A DNA stretch of 12,106 bases from Patescibacteria group bacterium (GCA_018894075.1 JAHIEB010000075.1:1-12106), one strand, 5' to 3'; counted from the first letter of the stretch, positions 1 through 6,867 are shown. Notes: a model not told the origin generated them from the letters alone. Made by a program: numbers and translations.

Positions 1-812
1 GGAGTATCCACTCTGGACATTGCTGCTAGTTGAAGCTTTGTGATAAGCAAAGCACCAAGCAATCTTGAGTTCTCTTCCCCGATTCTCCCCTTTGAAAGAT
101 TTAGTATTAATATCTTTCCCTCATCCATCACTTTTCTCATATCTAGGCTTGACCCCACCTGCCCGATGATATTTCTTATCAAAGGATTTGAAACAAACTG
201 GCCGACTTTATTCTGAATGGCTGCAGTGGCTTCAATCTCATACCTCTGGGTATATCTTGCATATTCATTCAGCCAAAAAGATTTAACAACAGGGTCTGTT
301 AATTTAGCAACAACCTTTTCTCTGTATTCAGGGTCTGCCAGCATTCTATTCACCCCTAAAAGTGTTGCGTCAGGATACTCTAAAAGAGCCAGTATGGAAT
401 TGTTAAGGATATATTCCATTCTAGCTGACCATACATCAGGCCAAACCTTCTTGAACACTCCCATTAGACCGCCTGCAACCAAATGCCTAAACCTGAAATC
501 AACTTTTTCCATTACATTGAAGGCAATGGGGAAATCAAGGTCAGCCGGGTTAAAGTATATAACATCATTAATTCTGTTGGCTGGAACAAAGTTCAAAAGT
601 CCCTCGGCTGCTTCTCCGTGAGGGTCCACAAAAGCTATTCCATGGCCCTTCTGAATATCCTGCCTGGCCATATTCTCAAGAAGCACGGTCTTGCCCATGC
701 CGGTTTTTCCAATAACGTAAAAATGGCGGCGTCTGTCATCCGCCCTTATTCCAAACCTTTTCTCTTGTCCGCGGAAGTTAGTCTTCCCAATTAGTGTTAT
801 ATCTTCAGCCAT
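1..812 (-). CDS. VirD4/HerA-type conjugation ATPase, partial (C-terminus off the window)
   Basis: This is the N-terminal 270 residues of an ATPase of the type IV secretion DNA-binding (DUF87/TraM-recognition) family, which couples nucleotide hydrolysis to DNA or protein transfer at the membrane. I translated it from the ATG at 812-810; the frame stays open to base 1. A conserved lead-in (DDRRRHFYVIG, residues 25-35) runs into a textbook Walker A, GKTGMGKT (35-42), then VDPHGE (62-67) and NPADLDFPIAFNV (88-100). A Walker-B-like strand, KILILNLSKGRIGEENS, lies at 233-249. No transmembrane helix is visible, so membrane anchoring probably comes from the gene just upstream, whose stop is 3 bases away. 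No SD precedes the ATG at normal distance, so translation is probably coupled. The family is clear; whether it serves conjugation, DNA uptake or a pilus-like machine cannot be told here. Confidence 0.88.
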   Translation of the reverse strand, partial: MAEDITLIGKTNFRGQEKRFGIRADDRRRHFYVIGKTGMGKTVLLENMARQDIQKGHGIAFVDPHGEAAEGLLNFVPANRINDVIYFNPADLDFPIAFNVMEKVDFRFRHLVAGGLMGVFKKVWPDVWSARMEYILNNSILALLEYPDATLLGVNRMLADPEYREKVVAKLTDPVVKSFWLNEYARYTQRYEIEATAAIQNKVGQFVSNPLIRNIIGQVGSSLDMRKVMDEGKILILNLSKGRIGEENSRLLGALLITKLQLAAMSRVDT

Positions 813-815
813 ATT

Positions 816-2207
816 TTATTCAACTGGCAAATTCGGAGGAGGACCTCCTCTTTTGGCTTCAACGTGCACGACCTTAGGAGCAACCAAAGCAGAAATCTTT
901 GTAGGAAAATGCCAAATAGTTGCCAGTTCTTCGGCGCCAAGCCAAGAAACTCCTGTATCTCCCCTTAGCCATTTCGGATACATCGGAGGATATCTTAAGA
1001 CATAGTTCATAAACATCTTTCTCTGCCTTAAGAGCAACCTCTTTTTCCTGAACAGCCAGTGAATCTTTGTTCTGGTCTTGGCGTGGAATACGAAGAAGTT
1101 CTCGTGCTGCTGGCCAAAGTGCGGCATAAACGCCTCCCCGATCTTTCTGTGCGACGAGTTCCAGTTTTTTCTCTTGGCAATATATACGCCACGAATTACC
1201 GTGACATATGCTGGTTTTTTTAATTTCTCCTCTATATCCTGCAATATCTCCCTTTCTCCAGGAGTTAAAAGCATTTCTCTCTCCCCTGTTTCAGATTTTT
1301 CTTCAGACAAAGAAGTGATATTCCCTTCCGCGTCGCCTGGCATTGTAAAACCCTCCCAGAAACCGGATATGACTCTGGCAATAGCTTCCAGCCAACCGTA
1401 TTCTTTTTTATCCTCTCTTTTTGCAATTTTGTTTATCGCTTTCTTGCTGGATTCTGCCATGGGCCAGTCCGCGTGGGCAATGGGAATGGCAACTATCTGG
1501 AACCACAGGTTCTCTCCAGGGCCTAATCGCGCCAGCGACTCTAAGAAAGATACGATAGGGTCTATTCTTTTCTCTTCTTGCGATATCTTTTCTCCTCCGG
1601 GCTCAAAGAATTTTGAATATGTCTTAATTGGATAAACATTGTCTTTGGCCAAAATAAACTCGCATCCATAAATATTCCAATCTTCATTGGGAATGTTTTG
1701 GGGAACGCTTTTGGTATAGTCAGAAACCTGCCTTATCTCTGTTTCAGGATAATGCGAATATATGGCAGATTCCATAACATGCCTGTGGACATCTAGACAC
1801 CGTATGTAAAAATGGATATCCCCTTCAGCGCCAGCTATCTCAAAAGAAGCCCACTCTGGCCCTATATCCAGCTCTCCCTCGCACCACTTCTCTCTCCAGT
1901 TGGCTCCGTCATAAATAGTCCAGATAACGGTGAATATATCCTCCATTGCCTTAAAGGGAGTCAGGCTTTCTCTTGGAGGAGTGATCTCAAGGACGGCCCA
2001 CTTCTTTTTTGGAACCCAAAAATCCCATCTTATCCACCATAAATAATATTGCTCTAAGTGCTTTACGAGCAAGATGGGAATGATAAGCCACCACCATACA
2101 TTAATGACAGGGATGAGGCAGACTATAACAGAAAGAATCAGAGACCAGAAAGGATCCCAGATTATTTTTTTCGGCGTTTCTATTAAATCTAAATCAAGAA
2201 TCTGCAT
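816..2207 (-). CDS. Membrane partner of the conjugation-type ATPase, unknown function
   Basis: This 463-residue protein has two closely spaced hydrophobic segments near the N-terminus (about residues 20-36 and 37-58), an aromatic-basic stretch (YYLWWIRWDFW, 54-64), and then a long soluble region that should be cytoplasmic. That region contains a charged, low-complexity linker (about 290-330), a basic stretch (about 378-396) and a proline-rich tail, GGPPPNLP (454-461). I do not recognise a catalytic motif. From memory, CPR and some archaeal genomes carry similar proteins next to, or fused in front of, the same ATPase, with a PP-rich linker at the junction. It therefore probably anchors and positions the ATPase at the membrane. 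The start is the ATG at 2207; no SD is present, and promoter-like boxes are placed so that transcription could begin at the ATG itself. Confidence 0.75.
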   Translation of the reverse strand: MQILDLDLIETPKKIIWDPFWSLILSVIVCLIPVINVWWWLIIPILLVKHLEQYYLWWIRWDFWVPKKKWAVLEITPPRESLTPFKAMEDIFTVIWTIYDGANWREKWCEGELDIGPEWASFEIAGAEGDIHFYIRCLDVHRHVMESAIYSHYPETEIRQVSDYTKSVPQNIPNEDWNIYGCEFILAKDNVYPIKTYSKFFEPGGEKISQEEKRIDPIVSFLESLARLGPGENLWFQIVAIPIAHADWPMAESSKKAINKIAKREDKKEYGWLEAIARVISGFWEGFTMPGDAEGNITSLSEEKSETGEREMLLTPGEREILQDIEEKLKKPAYVTVIRGVYIAKRKNWNSSHRKIGEAFMPHFGQQHENFFVFHAKTRTKIHWLFRKKRLLLRQRKMFMNYVLRYPPMYPKWLRGDTGVSWLGAEELATIWHFPTKISALVAPKVVHVEAKRGGPPPNLPVE

Positions 2208-2213
2208 TAGTAT

Positions 2214-2242
2214 ATTTTACCACAAAAAAACAGCCCCAGCAA
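2214..2242 (-). promoter_or_regulatory. Candidate promoter for the membrane-partner/ATPase pair, leaderless
   Basis: On the minus strand a TTGCTG box (2242-2237) is followed after 17 bases by TAAAAT (2219-2214). The A of the ATG at 2207 lies seven bases beyond the -10 box, the usual distance to a transcription start, and there is no SD. The -35 box and spacer overlap the preceding terminator. Box matches are 4/6 and 5/6, so this is an inference. Confidence 0.4.
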
Positions 2243-2255
2243 AAGGGGTGTTTTT
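2224..2255 (-). terminator. Rho-independent terminator after the secD operon
   Basis: Minus-strand CACCCC pairs with GGGG(C)TG around a seven-base loop, with one bulged C, and runs into a T7 tract. Flanking A/T runs extend the stem. It starts at the stop codon of the 69-residue gene. The A7 on the other side means it could also work in the opposite direction, but no plus-strand gene is seen. Confidence 0.75.
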
Positions 2256-2463
2256 ACAATAGCTGCGGAACAAATTCCATAATAAGAGAAAAGAGTATAA
2301 CCACGAAGAATCCGATAGCAAAGAATTTGAAAGCATATATTAATGGAACAAAAATATATGAAGACTTTGCCTCGTGCCAATAATAGACGAGAATGAAAAA
2401 AACAAGAAAATAGATTATGGTCAGAAAACCAAGTATTTGCAGTCCCAGATTTAAGAATAGCAT
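2254..2463 (-). CDS. Small two-helix membrane protein, unknown function
   Basis: This 69-residue hydrophobic protein has two likely transmembrane helices (about residues 6-28 and 38-63). They are joined by a short polar turn, YYWHEAKSSY (27-36), which is nearly the only charged part. The gene lies one base after the stop of the sigma-4/HARE gene (TAA A ATG) and ends in the terminator that closes the operon, so it is very probably co-transcribed with secD, secF and the regulator. The reading frame fits exactly between its neighbours, which supports it being real. I recognise no family. An accessory role in the membrane next to SecDF is a guess from position alone. No SD is visible, so translational coupling is likely. 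Confidence 0.65.
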   Translation of the reverse strand: MLFLNLGLQILGFLTIIYFLVFFILVYYWHEAKSSYIFVPLIYAFKFFAIGFFVVILFSLIMEFVPQLL

Positions 2464-2464
2464 T

Positions 2465-3487
2465 TTAAGCTGTTTCTGTTTTTCTTAAAATATATCTACC
2501 TTTTTCGTCCCTTGCAAAAGACTTTTTGTCATTTAAATTCATTAAAACAGTATTTTTGGCAACGATTCTCTGCGAAAGAACCTTTTCCACCAAAACATCT
2601 TTTGCTAGAGGCTGGCCCCCCAATATATCTATAATAACATCTTTTACTGTTCCAGGGTTATACCCCCATTCTTTTAGGGCATACATTCCCCGTCCCACTA
2701 AAACAAATCTTGAATCTTTAATAAGCTCGTTATGTACGGTCTGGGGAAGAGTTTTCTTGTTAGGCAGATTATAGTTAAACCTGTCTATTAGAGAAGCTAC
2801 CTGCGTGAAGTGCAGGGGCTTAGTTTCTTTTCTGAAAACCAAATAGGCCTTGTCTCTCACTCCTTTTGGATTAATCTGGGGCCAGTCAATCAAACCGACC
2901 AAGCCCTCTTTATTTTCTTTGATGTTTTTAGATATATCCAGATAAGAAACCAGGGCTGCTGATGTAATGCCTTCTTTCTTTGCAAACTGGATTAAAAAGT
3001 CTTTCTTTGCAACCGGCTTTGCTTCCTGCTTGAGATTTAAAGCCAAAGAATCTAAGGTTTTCTTAACAGCCATCTCTCCGCCGGGAAGGGTTGTCCAGTA
3101 GGAATAAAAGTTCTTCTTTTCGCATACCCTTGAAAACTGGTCTCCCATAGCTAAAAAGAAAGCGACGTAGGATTGGTCTTTTGAACCCCCTAAATCCTGT
3201 AAAATAATATCCTCTCTTGCTATGCCTCCTTTGTTCTTAAAGAAAGCTAAAAAATCCCTGAAGATTTTGTCTAAAACGCCTTTCTTTTCAGATTTGATAT
3301 AGTTGAATCCGGCATCCTGAATCTGCCTTATTCTTTCTCTAGTGACATCCATTGACTGGCCGATTGATTCCAGTGTTTCTTTCTCTTTTCTCTGAATGCC
3401 AAATCTGCGGGCGAACACCTCCCTTGTTTTCTCGGGAAGGCTCTTTACCAATCCCGCATATACTGCTGAAAAGTTAGTACCATTCAT
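2465..3487 (-). CDS. Sigma-region-4-like and HARE-HTH-like DNA-binding regulator
   Basis: This protein of about 340 residues appears to combine several DNA-binding modules. Residues about 16-65 resemble sigma-70 region 4: LPEKTREVFARRFG is followed by the helix-turn-helix signature TLESIGQSMDVTRERIRQI. No region 2 or 3 is present, so it is not a complete sigma factor. Residues about 210-275 look like a HARE-type winged helix (AYLVFRKETKPLHFTQVASLI ending near VGRGMYAL), the fold of the RNA polymerase delta subunit. Residues about 280-335 form a second, weaker winged-helix-like unit ending in GRYIL. I infer a regulator or RNA polymerase accessory factor. I chose the ATG at 3487; an in-frame TTG at 3502 would add five residues, and neither has a convincing SD. 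It starts within 40 bases of the secF stop, so it is in the secDF operon. The exact role is unknown. Confidence 0.8.
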   Translation of the reverse strand: MNGTNFSAVYAGLVKSLPEKTREVFARRFGIQRKEKETLESIGQSMDVTRERIRQIQDAGFNYIKSEKKGVLDKIFRDFLAFFKNKGGIAREDIILQDLGGSKDQSYVAFFLAMGDQFSRVCEKKNFYSYWTTLPGGEMAVKKTLDSLALNLKQEAKPVAKKDFLIQFAKKEGITSAALVSYLDISKNIKENKEGLVGLIDWPQINPKGVRDKAYLVFRKETKPLHFTQVASLIDRFNYNLPNKKTLPQTVHNELIKDSRFVLVGRGMYALKEWGYNPGTVKDVIIDILGGQPLAKDVLVEKVLSQRIVAKNTVLMNLNDKKSFARDEKGRYILRKTETA

Positions 3488-3496
3488 ATTTATCTC

Positions 3497-3525
3497 ATTC
3501 AAACATATTAATCCCCGTATGTCAA
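3497..3525 (-). promoter_or_regulatory. Possible internal promoter for the sigma-4/HARE gene
   Basis: A perfect TTGACA (3525-3520) overlaps the secF stop and is followed after 17 bases by TTGAAT (3502-3497), a poor -10 box lacking the key second A. A start about seven bases on would leave a leader of about three bases before the ATG at 3487. The evidence is weak. Confidence 0.2.
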
Positions 3526-4397
3526 GACCTCCCCATCTTTTGCCATGTCACCAGCAAGGGGCTGGCTAAAAAGATAGAGGAATACGCTCCTGCCGTAATC
3601 CCTATAATCAATGCCAAGGAAAAATATCTTAAAGTCTCTCCGCCAAAAAAGAATATGGCCAGCAATACTAGCAATGTGGTAAAAACAGTGCTGATTGACC
3701 TGCCTATGGTCTGACCCAAACTCCAATTTACGGTGGCTTCAAAAGAGCTCATCCCCTTTCTTAAGATGTTCTCTCGTATTCTGTCAAAAATAACAATGGT
3801 ATCGTGGACAGAGAATCCCAGAACAGTTAAAAGGGCTGCAATAATAGGGATGGTAATCTCAATATTATAGTAATGGCCGAGAATAGAGAATACTCCGATG
3901 GGAATTAAAACATCATGGAAGAGAGCGATCAGAGAGGCTAATCCATATTTCCAGGAAGCAACTGGCCGAGATATCTTTCTGAAAGCTATAGCAATATACA
4001 CGGTAATGGCAAGCAGGGCCAGAATAATGGCTAATTGGGTTTTGTTCTTCAATTCATCTCCGACAGAAGGCCCGACAAACTGGAAGCTCTCTTCTTGCGC
4101 CCCAGAAAGCTTGGCTAAAATCTGCTGATGGGTTTCTTCGTCCACTCCTCTGAATTTCAATGTCATTCCTTTCTCCCCCGTCGGCTGTATGACAATTTCT
4201 CCAAGGTTAAATTCAGCCAATGCCTCTGCCACCTCCTGGTTTGAAGGGACTGCGTCAATAAACTGAACTCTCATATCAGAACCTCCGGTAAACTCAATGC
4301 CGAACTTTAGGCCGAAGACAAATAAACAAACAATAGTGGCTACCACTAAGATTGAGGAGAAAATGTAATAGCATATTGAATATCTTGTAAAATTCAT
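3522..4397 (-). CDS. secF: Protein translocase subunit SecF
   Basis: SecF partners SecD in the SecDF complex, which uses the proton motive force to pull preproteins out of SecYEG on the outer side of the membrane. The 291 residues show the expected layout. The first transmembrane helix (about 10-30) is followed by the conserved GIEFTGGSDMRVQF (33-46), an extracytoplasmic domain to about 115, and then five helices. The family signature LGFSVHDTIVIFDRIREN is at 193-210 and LGQTIGRSISTVFTT at 227-241. The gene starts four bases after the secD stop and ends in TGA. No SD is seen, so coupling to secD is likely. The length is normal for a bacterial SecF of about 290-320 residues. Confidence 0.97.
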   Translation of the reverse strand: MNFTRYSICYYIFSSILVVATIVCLFVFGLKFGIEFTGGSDMRVQFIDAVPSNQEVAEALAEFNLGEIVIQPTGEKGMTLKFRGVDEETHQQILAKLSGAQEESFQFVGPSVGDELKNKTQLAIILALLAITVYIAIAFRKISRPVASWKYGLASLIALFHDVLIPIGVFSILGHYYNIEITIPIIAALLTVLGFSVHDTIVIFDRIRENILRKGMSSFEATVNWSLGQTIGRSISTVFTTLLVLLAIFFFGGETLRYFSLALIIGITAGAYSSIFLASPLLVTWQKMGRS

Positions 4398-4401
4398 ATG
4401 T

Positions 4402-5823
4402 TTAAACTAGCCATTTAATATTTTCCAGTCTCTTTCCCATGAATACAAGTAATAGTATTCTTGTAATAAATATAGCTGAAAACAAGCTGACCAGAATTCC
4501 TAAACTCAAAGTCAAAGCAAACCCCTTGATAAAGCTTGTGGCAAAAGTGAATAATATGGCACAGACAATCAATGAGTTTACATTGCTGTCTCTAATAGAC
4601 GGCCAGGCTCTCTTAAACCCCTCTTGAATAGCAACAGGCATTGTCTGGCCTGCTTTCAGCTCCTCTTTCATTCTGGCAAAGATTAAAATGTTGGCGTCAA
4701 CCGCCATTCCGATAGAAAGAATAAATCCTCCTATTCCAGCTAAAGTTAAGGTGACTGGGATAAGTTTAAATAAAGCCAAAGCCAAAACAACGTATATGGC
4801 TAAGGCAACTGAAGCCAATAAGCCAGGAATCCTGTAAAAGATAATCATAAAGACAATAACAGCTAAAAATCCGTATAGCCCTGCTGTTAAGGACTTATTT
4901 AGAGAAACCGTTCCTAAGGTGGGCCCTACTGTTTCCTGCGATACCGGAGCCCCTATTTTCACAGGCAAAGCCCCGGAGTTTAACCTCTGGACAATCTGGT
5001 TTGCTGTCTGGACGCTGGTGTTCCCTGTGATTACTGCTTTTCCTCCTGAAATCTCTTCTTGGACAACCGGAGCATACAAATCCTGTCCGTCTATTTTTCC
5101 ATCACCTGTTGTGTCAATAATAGACCCTCCGTCTAAAAATATGGCTAATGGTTTTCCCACGTTTCTTCCCGTTATCTCAGCAAACAATGTTGAGCCATCG
5201 TCATTAAACTGCAATTCAATGGTTGGTTTAAAGCTCCTCTGGTCAAAAACCACATTGGCTGATTTTAAATACTGGCCTGTCAACTCTGTAGTTTTTAAAT
5301 ACGGATTCTGGAAAGCCAGTTCCCATCCTGAAACTTTCTGTATTTCTTCAATTGTCATGTCTTTCACTTCCTCTAGCTTATCTAGAATCTGCTGGGTCTC
5401 TTCCTCTGCTCTTTGCTCCAAAAACTCAAGGTAAGGAGTTTCTCCGATCATTTGAATGGCTTCGTCAACATTGGTAACTCCGGGCAATTCAACAACTAGC
5501 CTGTCTTGGCCCTGAACCTGTATTACCGGCTCTGCCACTCCAAAGAGATTGATTCTCCTTTCAATAACATCTCTTAACCCGGACATTGCTTCAGCCGGAT
5601 TCCTCTCCCCTATATCCGCTAAGTCAGCCTGATAAATGAGCCTGACTCCACCCTTTAAATCTAATCCGAGCTTAAACTCTTTTTCTGCAAAAAGAGGGAG
5701 GTTTTGGGAGAATTTCTGGTTTATCCAGCTGATGCCTTTGTTTGCAAAACTCGGGTAAGAAAAAACAGCTGATAAAACTGCTATGGCTAAAACAGCGATT
5801 AAAATGTAGTGTTTTTGCTCCAT
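4402..5823 (-). CDS. secD: Protein translocase subunit SecD
   Basis: SecD is the larger half of SecDF. The 473 residues contain a first transmembrane helix (about 7-25), LGLDLKGGVRLIYQ (52-65) and a P1 head/base region with RDVIERRINLFGVAEP (84-99). The C-terminal multi-helix domain carries GFILSIGMAVDANILIFARM (366-385) and SIRDSNVNSLI (409-419). The unusual part is in P1. Where SecD normally reads LDG-x-x-I-x-AP, this one has LDGGSIIDTTGDGKIDGQDL (230-249) before YAPVVQ, an insertion of about 12-14 residues that matches a 12-residue EF-hand/dockerin-type calcium loop at 237-248. The start is the ATG at 5823, with only a weak AGGG as SD. A leader of about 120 bases with a mini-ORF and a hairpin precedes it. 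Confidence 0.97.
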   Translation of the reverse strand: MEQKHYILIAVLAIAVLSAVFSYPSFANKGISWINQKFSQNLPLFAEKEFKLGLDLKGGVRLIYQADLADIGERNPAEAMSGLRDVIERRINLFGVAEPVIQVQGQDRLVVELPGVTNVDEAIQMIGETPYLEFLEQRAEEETQQILDKLEEVKDMTIEEIQKVSGWELAFQNPYLKTTELTGQYLKSANVVFDQRSFKPTIELQFNDDGSTLFAEITGRNVGKPLAIFLDGGSIIDTTGDGKIDGQDLYAPVVQEEISGGKAVITGNTSVQTANQIVQRLNSGALPVKIGAPVSQETVGPTLGTVSLNKSLTAGLYGFLAVIVFMIIFYRIPGLLASVALAIYVVLALALFKLIPVTLTLAGIGGFILSIGMAVDANILIFARMKEELKAGQTMPVAIQEGFKRAWPSIRDSNVNSLIVCAILFTFATSFIKGFALTLSLGILVSLFSAIFITRILLLVFMGKRLENIKWLV

Positions 5824-5855
5824 GCTATTTGCGACCCTAAACTGCTTTTTTTACC

Positions 5856-5874
5856 AAACCCCCTAAGGGGACTT
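5856..5874 (-). other. Small hairpin in the secD leader
   Basis: Minus-strand AAGTCCCC and GGGGGTTT can pair (six Watson-Crick and two G-T pairs) around a TTA loop. It lies between the stop of the 13-codon ORF and the secD start. There is no T tract after it, so it does not look like an intrinsic terminator. A role in controlling secD translation is possible but unproven. Confidence 0.35.
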
Positions 5875-5879
5875 ACGAT

Positions 5880-5921
5880 CTATTTATCCTGTAGAATAAC
5901 ATTAGTGTCAATTATTTTCAA
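5880..5921 (-). pseudogene. 13-codon ORF with strong SD and PIN-domain-like start
   Basis: A TTG at 5921 lies six bases after a GGAGG within GGGAGGAG (5933-5926), one of the best SDs in the window. It opens a short frame reading MKIIDTNVILQDK and then a TAG at 5882-5880. The IIDTNVIL core is what the first strand of a PIN-domain ribonuclease looks like, with the catalytic Asp and the following Asn. Nothing PIN-like follows the stop. It may be the stub of a decayed PIN gene (a VapC-type toxin or PhoH-like protein), or an intact leader peptide that controls secD. It could also be chance, since its DNA also contains promoter-like boxes. I favour a remnant, with modest confidence. Confidence 0.35.
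5893..5921 (-). promoter_or_regulatory. Candidate promoter of the secD operon
   Basis: TTGAAA (5921-5916) and TATTCT (5898-5893) are 17 bases apart, and the -10 box is preceded by TG in the extended -10 position. A second option in the same stretch is TTGACA (5911-5906), 17 bases, GATAAA (5888-5883). Both overlap the 13-codon ORF, so a transcript from either would lack that ORF's start; read-through from the epimerase gene would include it. Confidence 0.4.
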
Positions 5922-5944
5922 GCTGCTCCTCCCAGTTATATCTC

Positions 5945-6832
5945 TTATTCAACCTCATTTAACCAGTCAACTGTTAATTTCAACCCCTGGTCCAGAGAAA
6001 ACTTCGGACTCCAGCCCAATTCCTTTTTAGCTTTTGAGATATCCAAACAGCTCCTCTGCACTTCTTTCTGCGCCTCTCCAAAAATATATTCAGCCCCTTT
6101 TGTTTTCATCAGCTCAAACAGCTCATTCACACTTGTTTCTTTTTGCGTTCCTATATTATAGAGACCGGAGAAAAAAAGTCCTTTAAGGCAGGCTTCGGCA
6201 ACATCTGAAACAAAAACAAAGTCTCTTGTCTGATTTCCGTCTCCGTTAATTACAACCTCCTTTTGCCGGGCTATATTTTCAGAAAATATGGCCACAACTC
6301 CGGCCTCCCCCTTGGCAATCTGCCTTGGACCGTAAACATTGGCAAATCTCAAAATTAAACTCTCAAAAGGATAAAGAGAGAGATATTTTTCTACAGCCAT
6401 CTTAGCTACTCCGTAAGGAGAAAGCGGGCTGGCCGGATAATCCTCTGGGGTCGGAATTATCTTTGCGTCTCCGTAGATAGCTCCTCCGGTGGAAGAAAAC
6501 ACCACTCTTTTTACATTAAACTTTTGGCAATTCTCAAACACGTTCAAAGATCCCAAGATATTCTCTTTGGCGTCTCTTACCGGGTCTTTAATAGACTCTC
6601 TCACATTTATCTGTGCGGCAAAATGGAGAACTGCTTCCGGTCTTTCTTTATTAAACACTTCCGACAGATCGTCTTTAATGTCTAGGTTATAGAAAGAGGC
6701 TTTTGGGTTAAGATTCTCTTTGACTCCGGTTGAAAGGTTATCAATAACAGCCACATGGTGGCCTGCATCTATTAATCTATCAACTACGTGGCTGGCAATA
6801 AAGCCTGCTCCTCCTGTTACTATTATATTCAT
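5945..6832 (-). CDS. NAD-dependent nucleotide-sugar epimerase (GalE-like extended SDR)
   Basis: This 295-residue extended short-chain dehydrogenase probably interconverts a nucleotide sugar, such as UDP-glucose and UDP-galactose, for surface polysaccharide or glycan synthesis in the cytoplasm. The N-terminus carries the NAD-binding TGGAGFIASH (6-15) and an acidic residue after strand 2 (VIDNLSTG, 29-36). The middle holds HFAAQINVRES (70-80), SSTGGAIYGD (113-122) with the catalytic Ser/Thr, and YGVAK (140-144) giving Tyr140 and Lys144. Then come LRFANVYGPRQ and the substrate-side GDGNQTRDFVFVSDVA. At 295 residues it is slightly shorter than typical GalE (about 310-340). The substrate cannot be assigned from sequence alone. 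The start is the ATG at 6832, with a GAGG 12 bases upstream. No terminator is visible after it, so it may read through into secD. Confidence 0.92.
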   Translation of the reverse strand: MNIIVTGGAGFIASHVVDRLIDAGHHVAVIDNLSTGVKENLNPKASFYNLDIKDDLSEVFNKERPEAVLHFAAQINVRESIKDPVRDAKENILGSLNVFENCQKFNVKRVVFSSTGGAIYGDAKIIPTPEDYPASPLSPYGVAKMAVEKYLSLYPFESLILRFANVYGPRQIAKGEAGVVAIFSENIARQKEVVINGDGNQTRDFVFVSDVAEACLKGLFFSGLYNIGTQKETSVNELFELMKTKGAEYIFGEAQKEVQRSCLDISKAKKELGWSPKFSLDQGLKLTVDWLNEVE

Positions 6833-6838
6833 ATTCTA

Positions 6839-6867
6839 AGATTACCTCATGGCTCCCTGTTTTTCAA
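6839..6867 (-). promoter_or_regulatory. Weak candidate promoter of the epimerase gene
   Basis: TTGAAA (6867-6862) and TAATCT (6844-6839) are spaced by 17 bases, just after a terminator. The -10 box matches only 3/6. A start seven bases on would fall at the ATG, yet an SD-like GAGG is also present, so the two readings conflict. Confidence 0.2.

Noticed and set aside
217..794. Two plus-strand open frames (134 and 103 codons)
   Set aside because: Both are antisense to the ATPase gene, whose Walker A and other motifs are clear on the minus strand.
836..850. Inverted repeat with seven-base arms containing GGAGGT on the minus strand
   Set aside because: It encodes the Gly-Gly-Pro-Pro tail of the membrane partner, and the GGAGGT is about 30 bases from the ATPase ATG, too far for a normal SD. 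It has no loop and no T tract.
1078..1635. 185-codon open frame on the plus strand
   Set aside because: It lies wholly inside the 463-residue gene on the other strand, has no recognisable motif and reads as a Ser/Phe-rich antisense translation.
3508..3726. 72-codon frame on the minus strand
   Set aside because: It is a second frame of the secF C-terminus; secF itself is conserved to its stop.
4919..5434. 171-codon open frame on the plus strand
   Set aside because: It is the antisense of a well-conserved part of secD, with low-complexity Ser/Pro/Trp composition.
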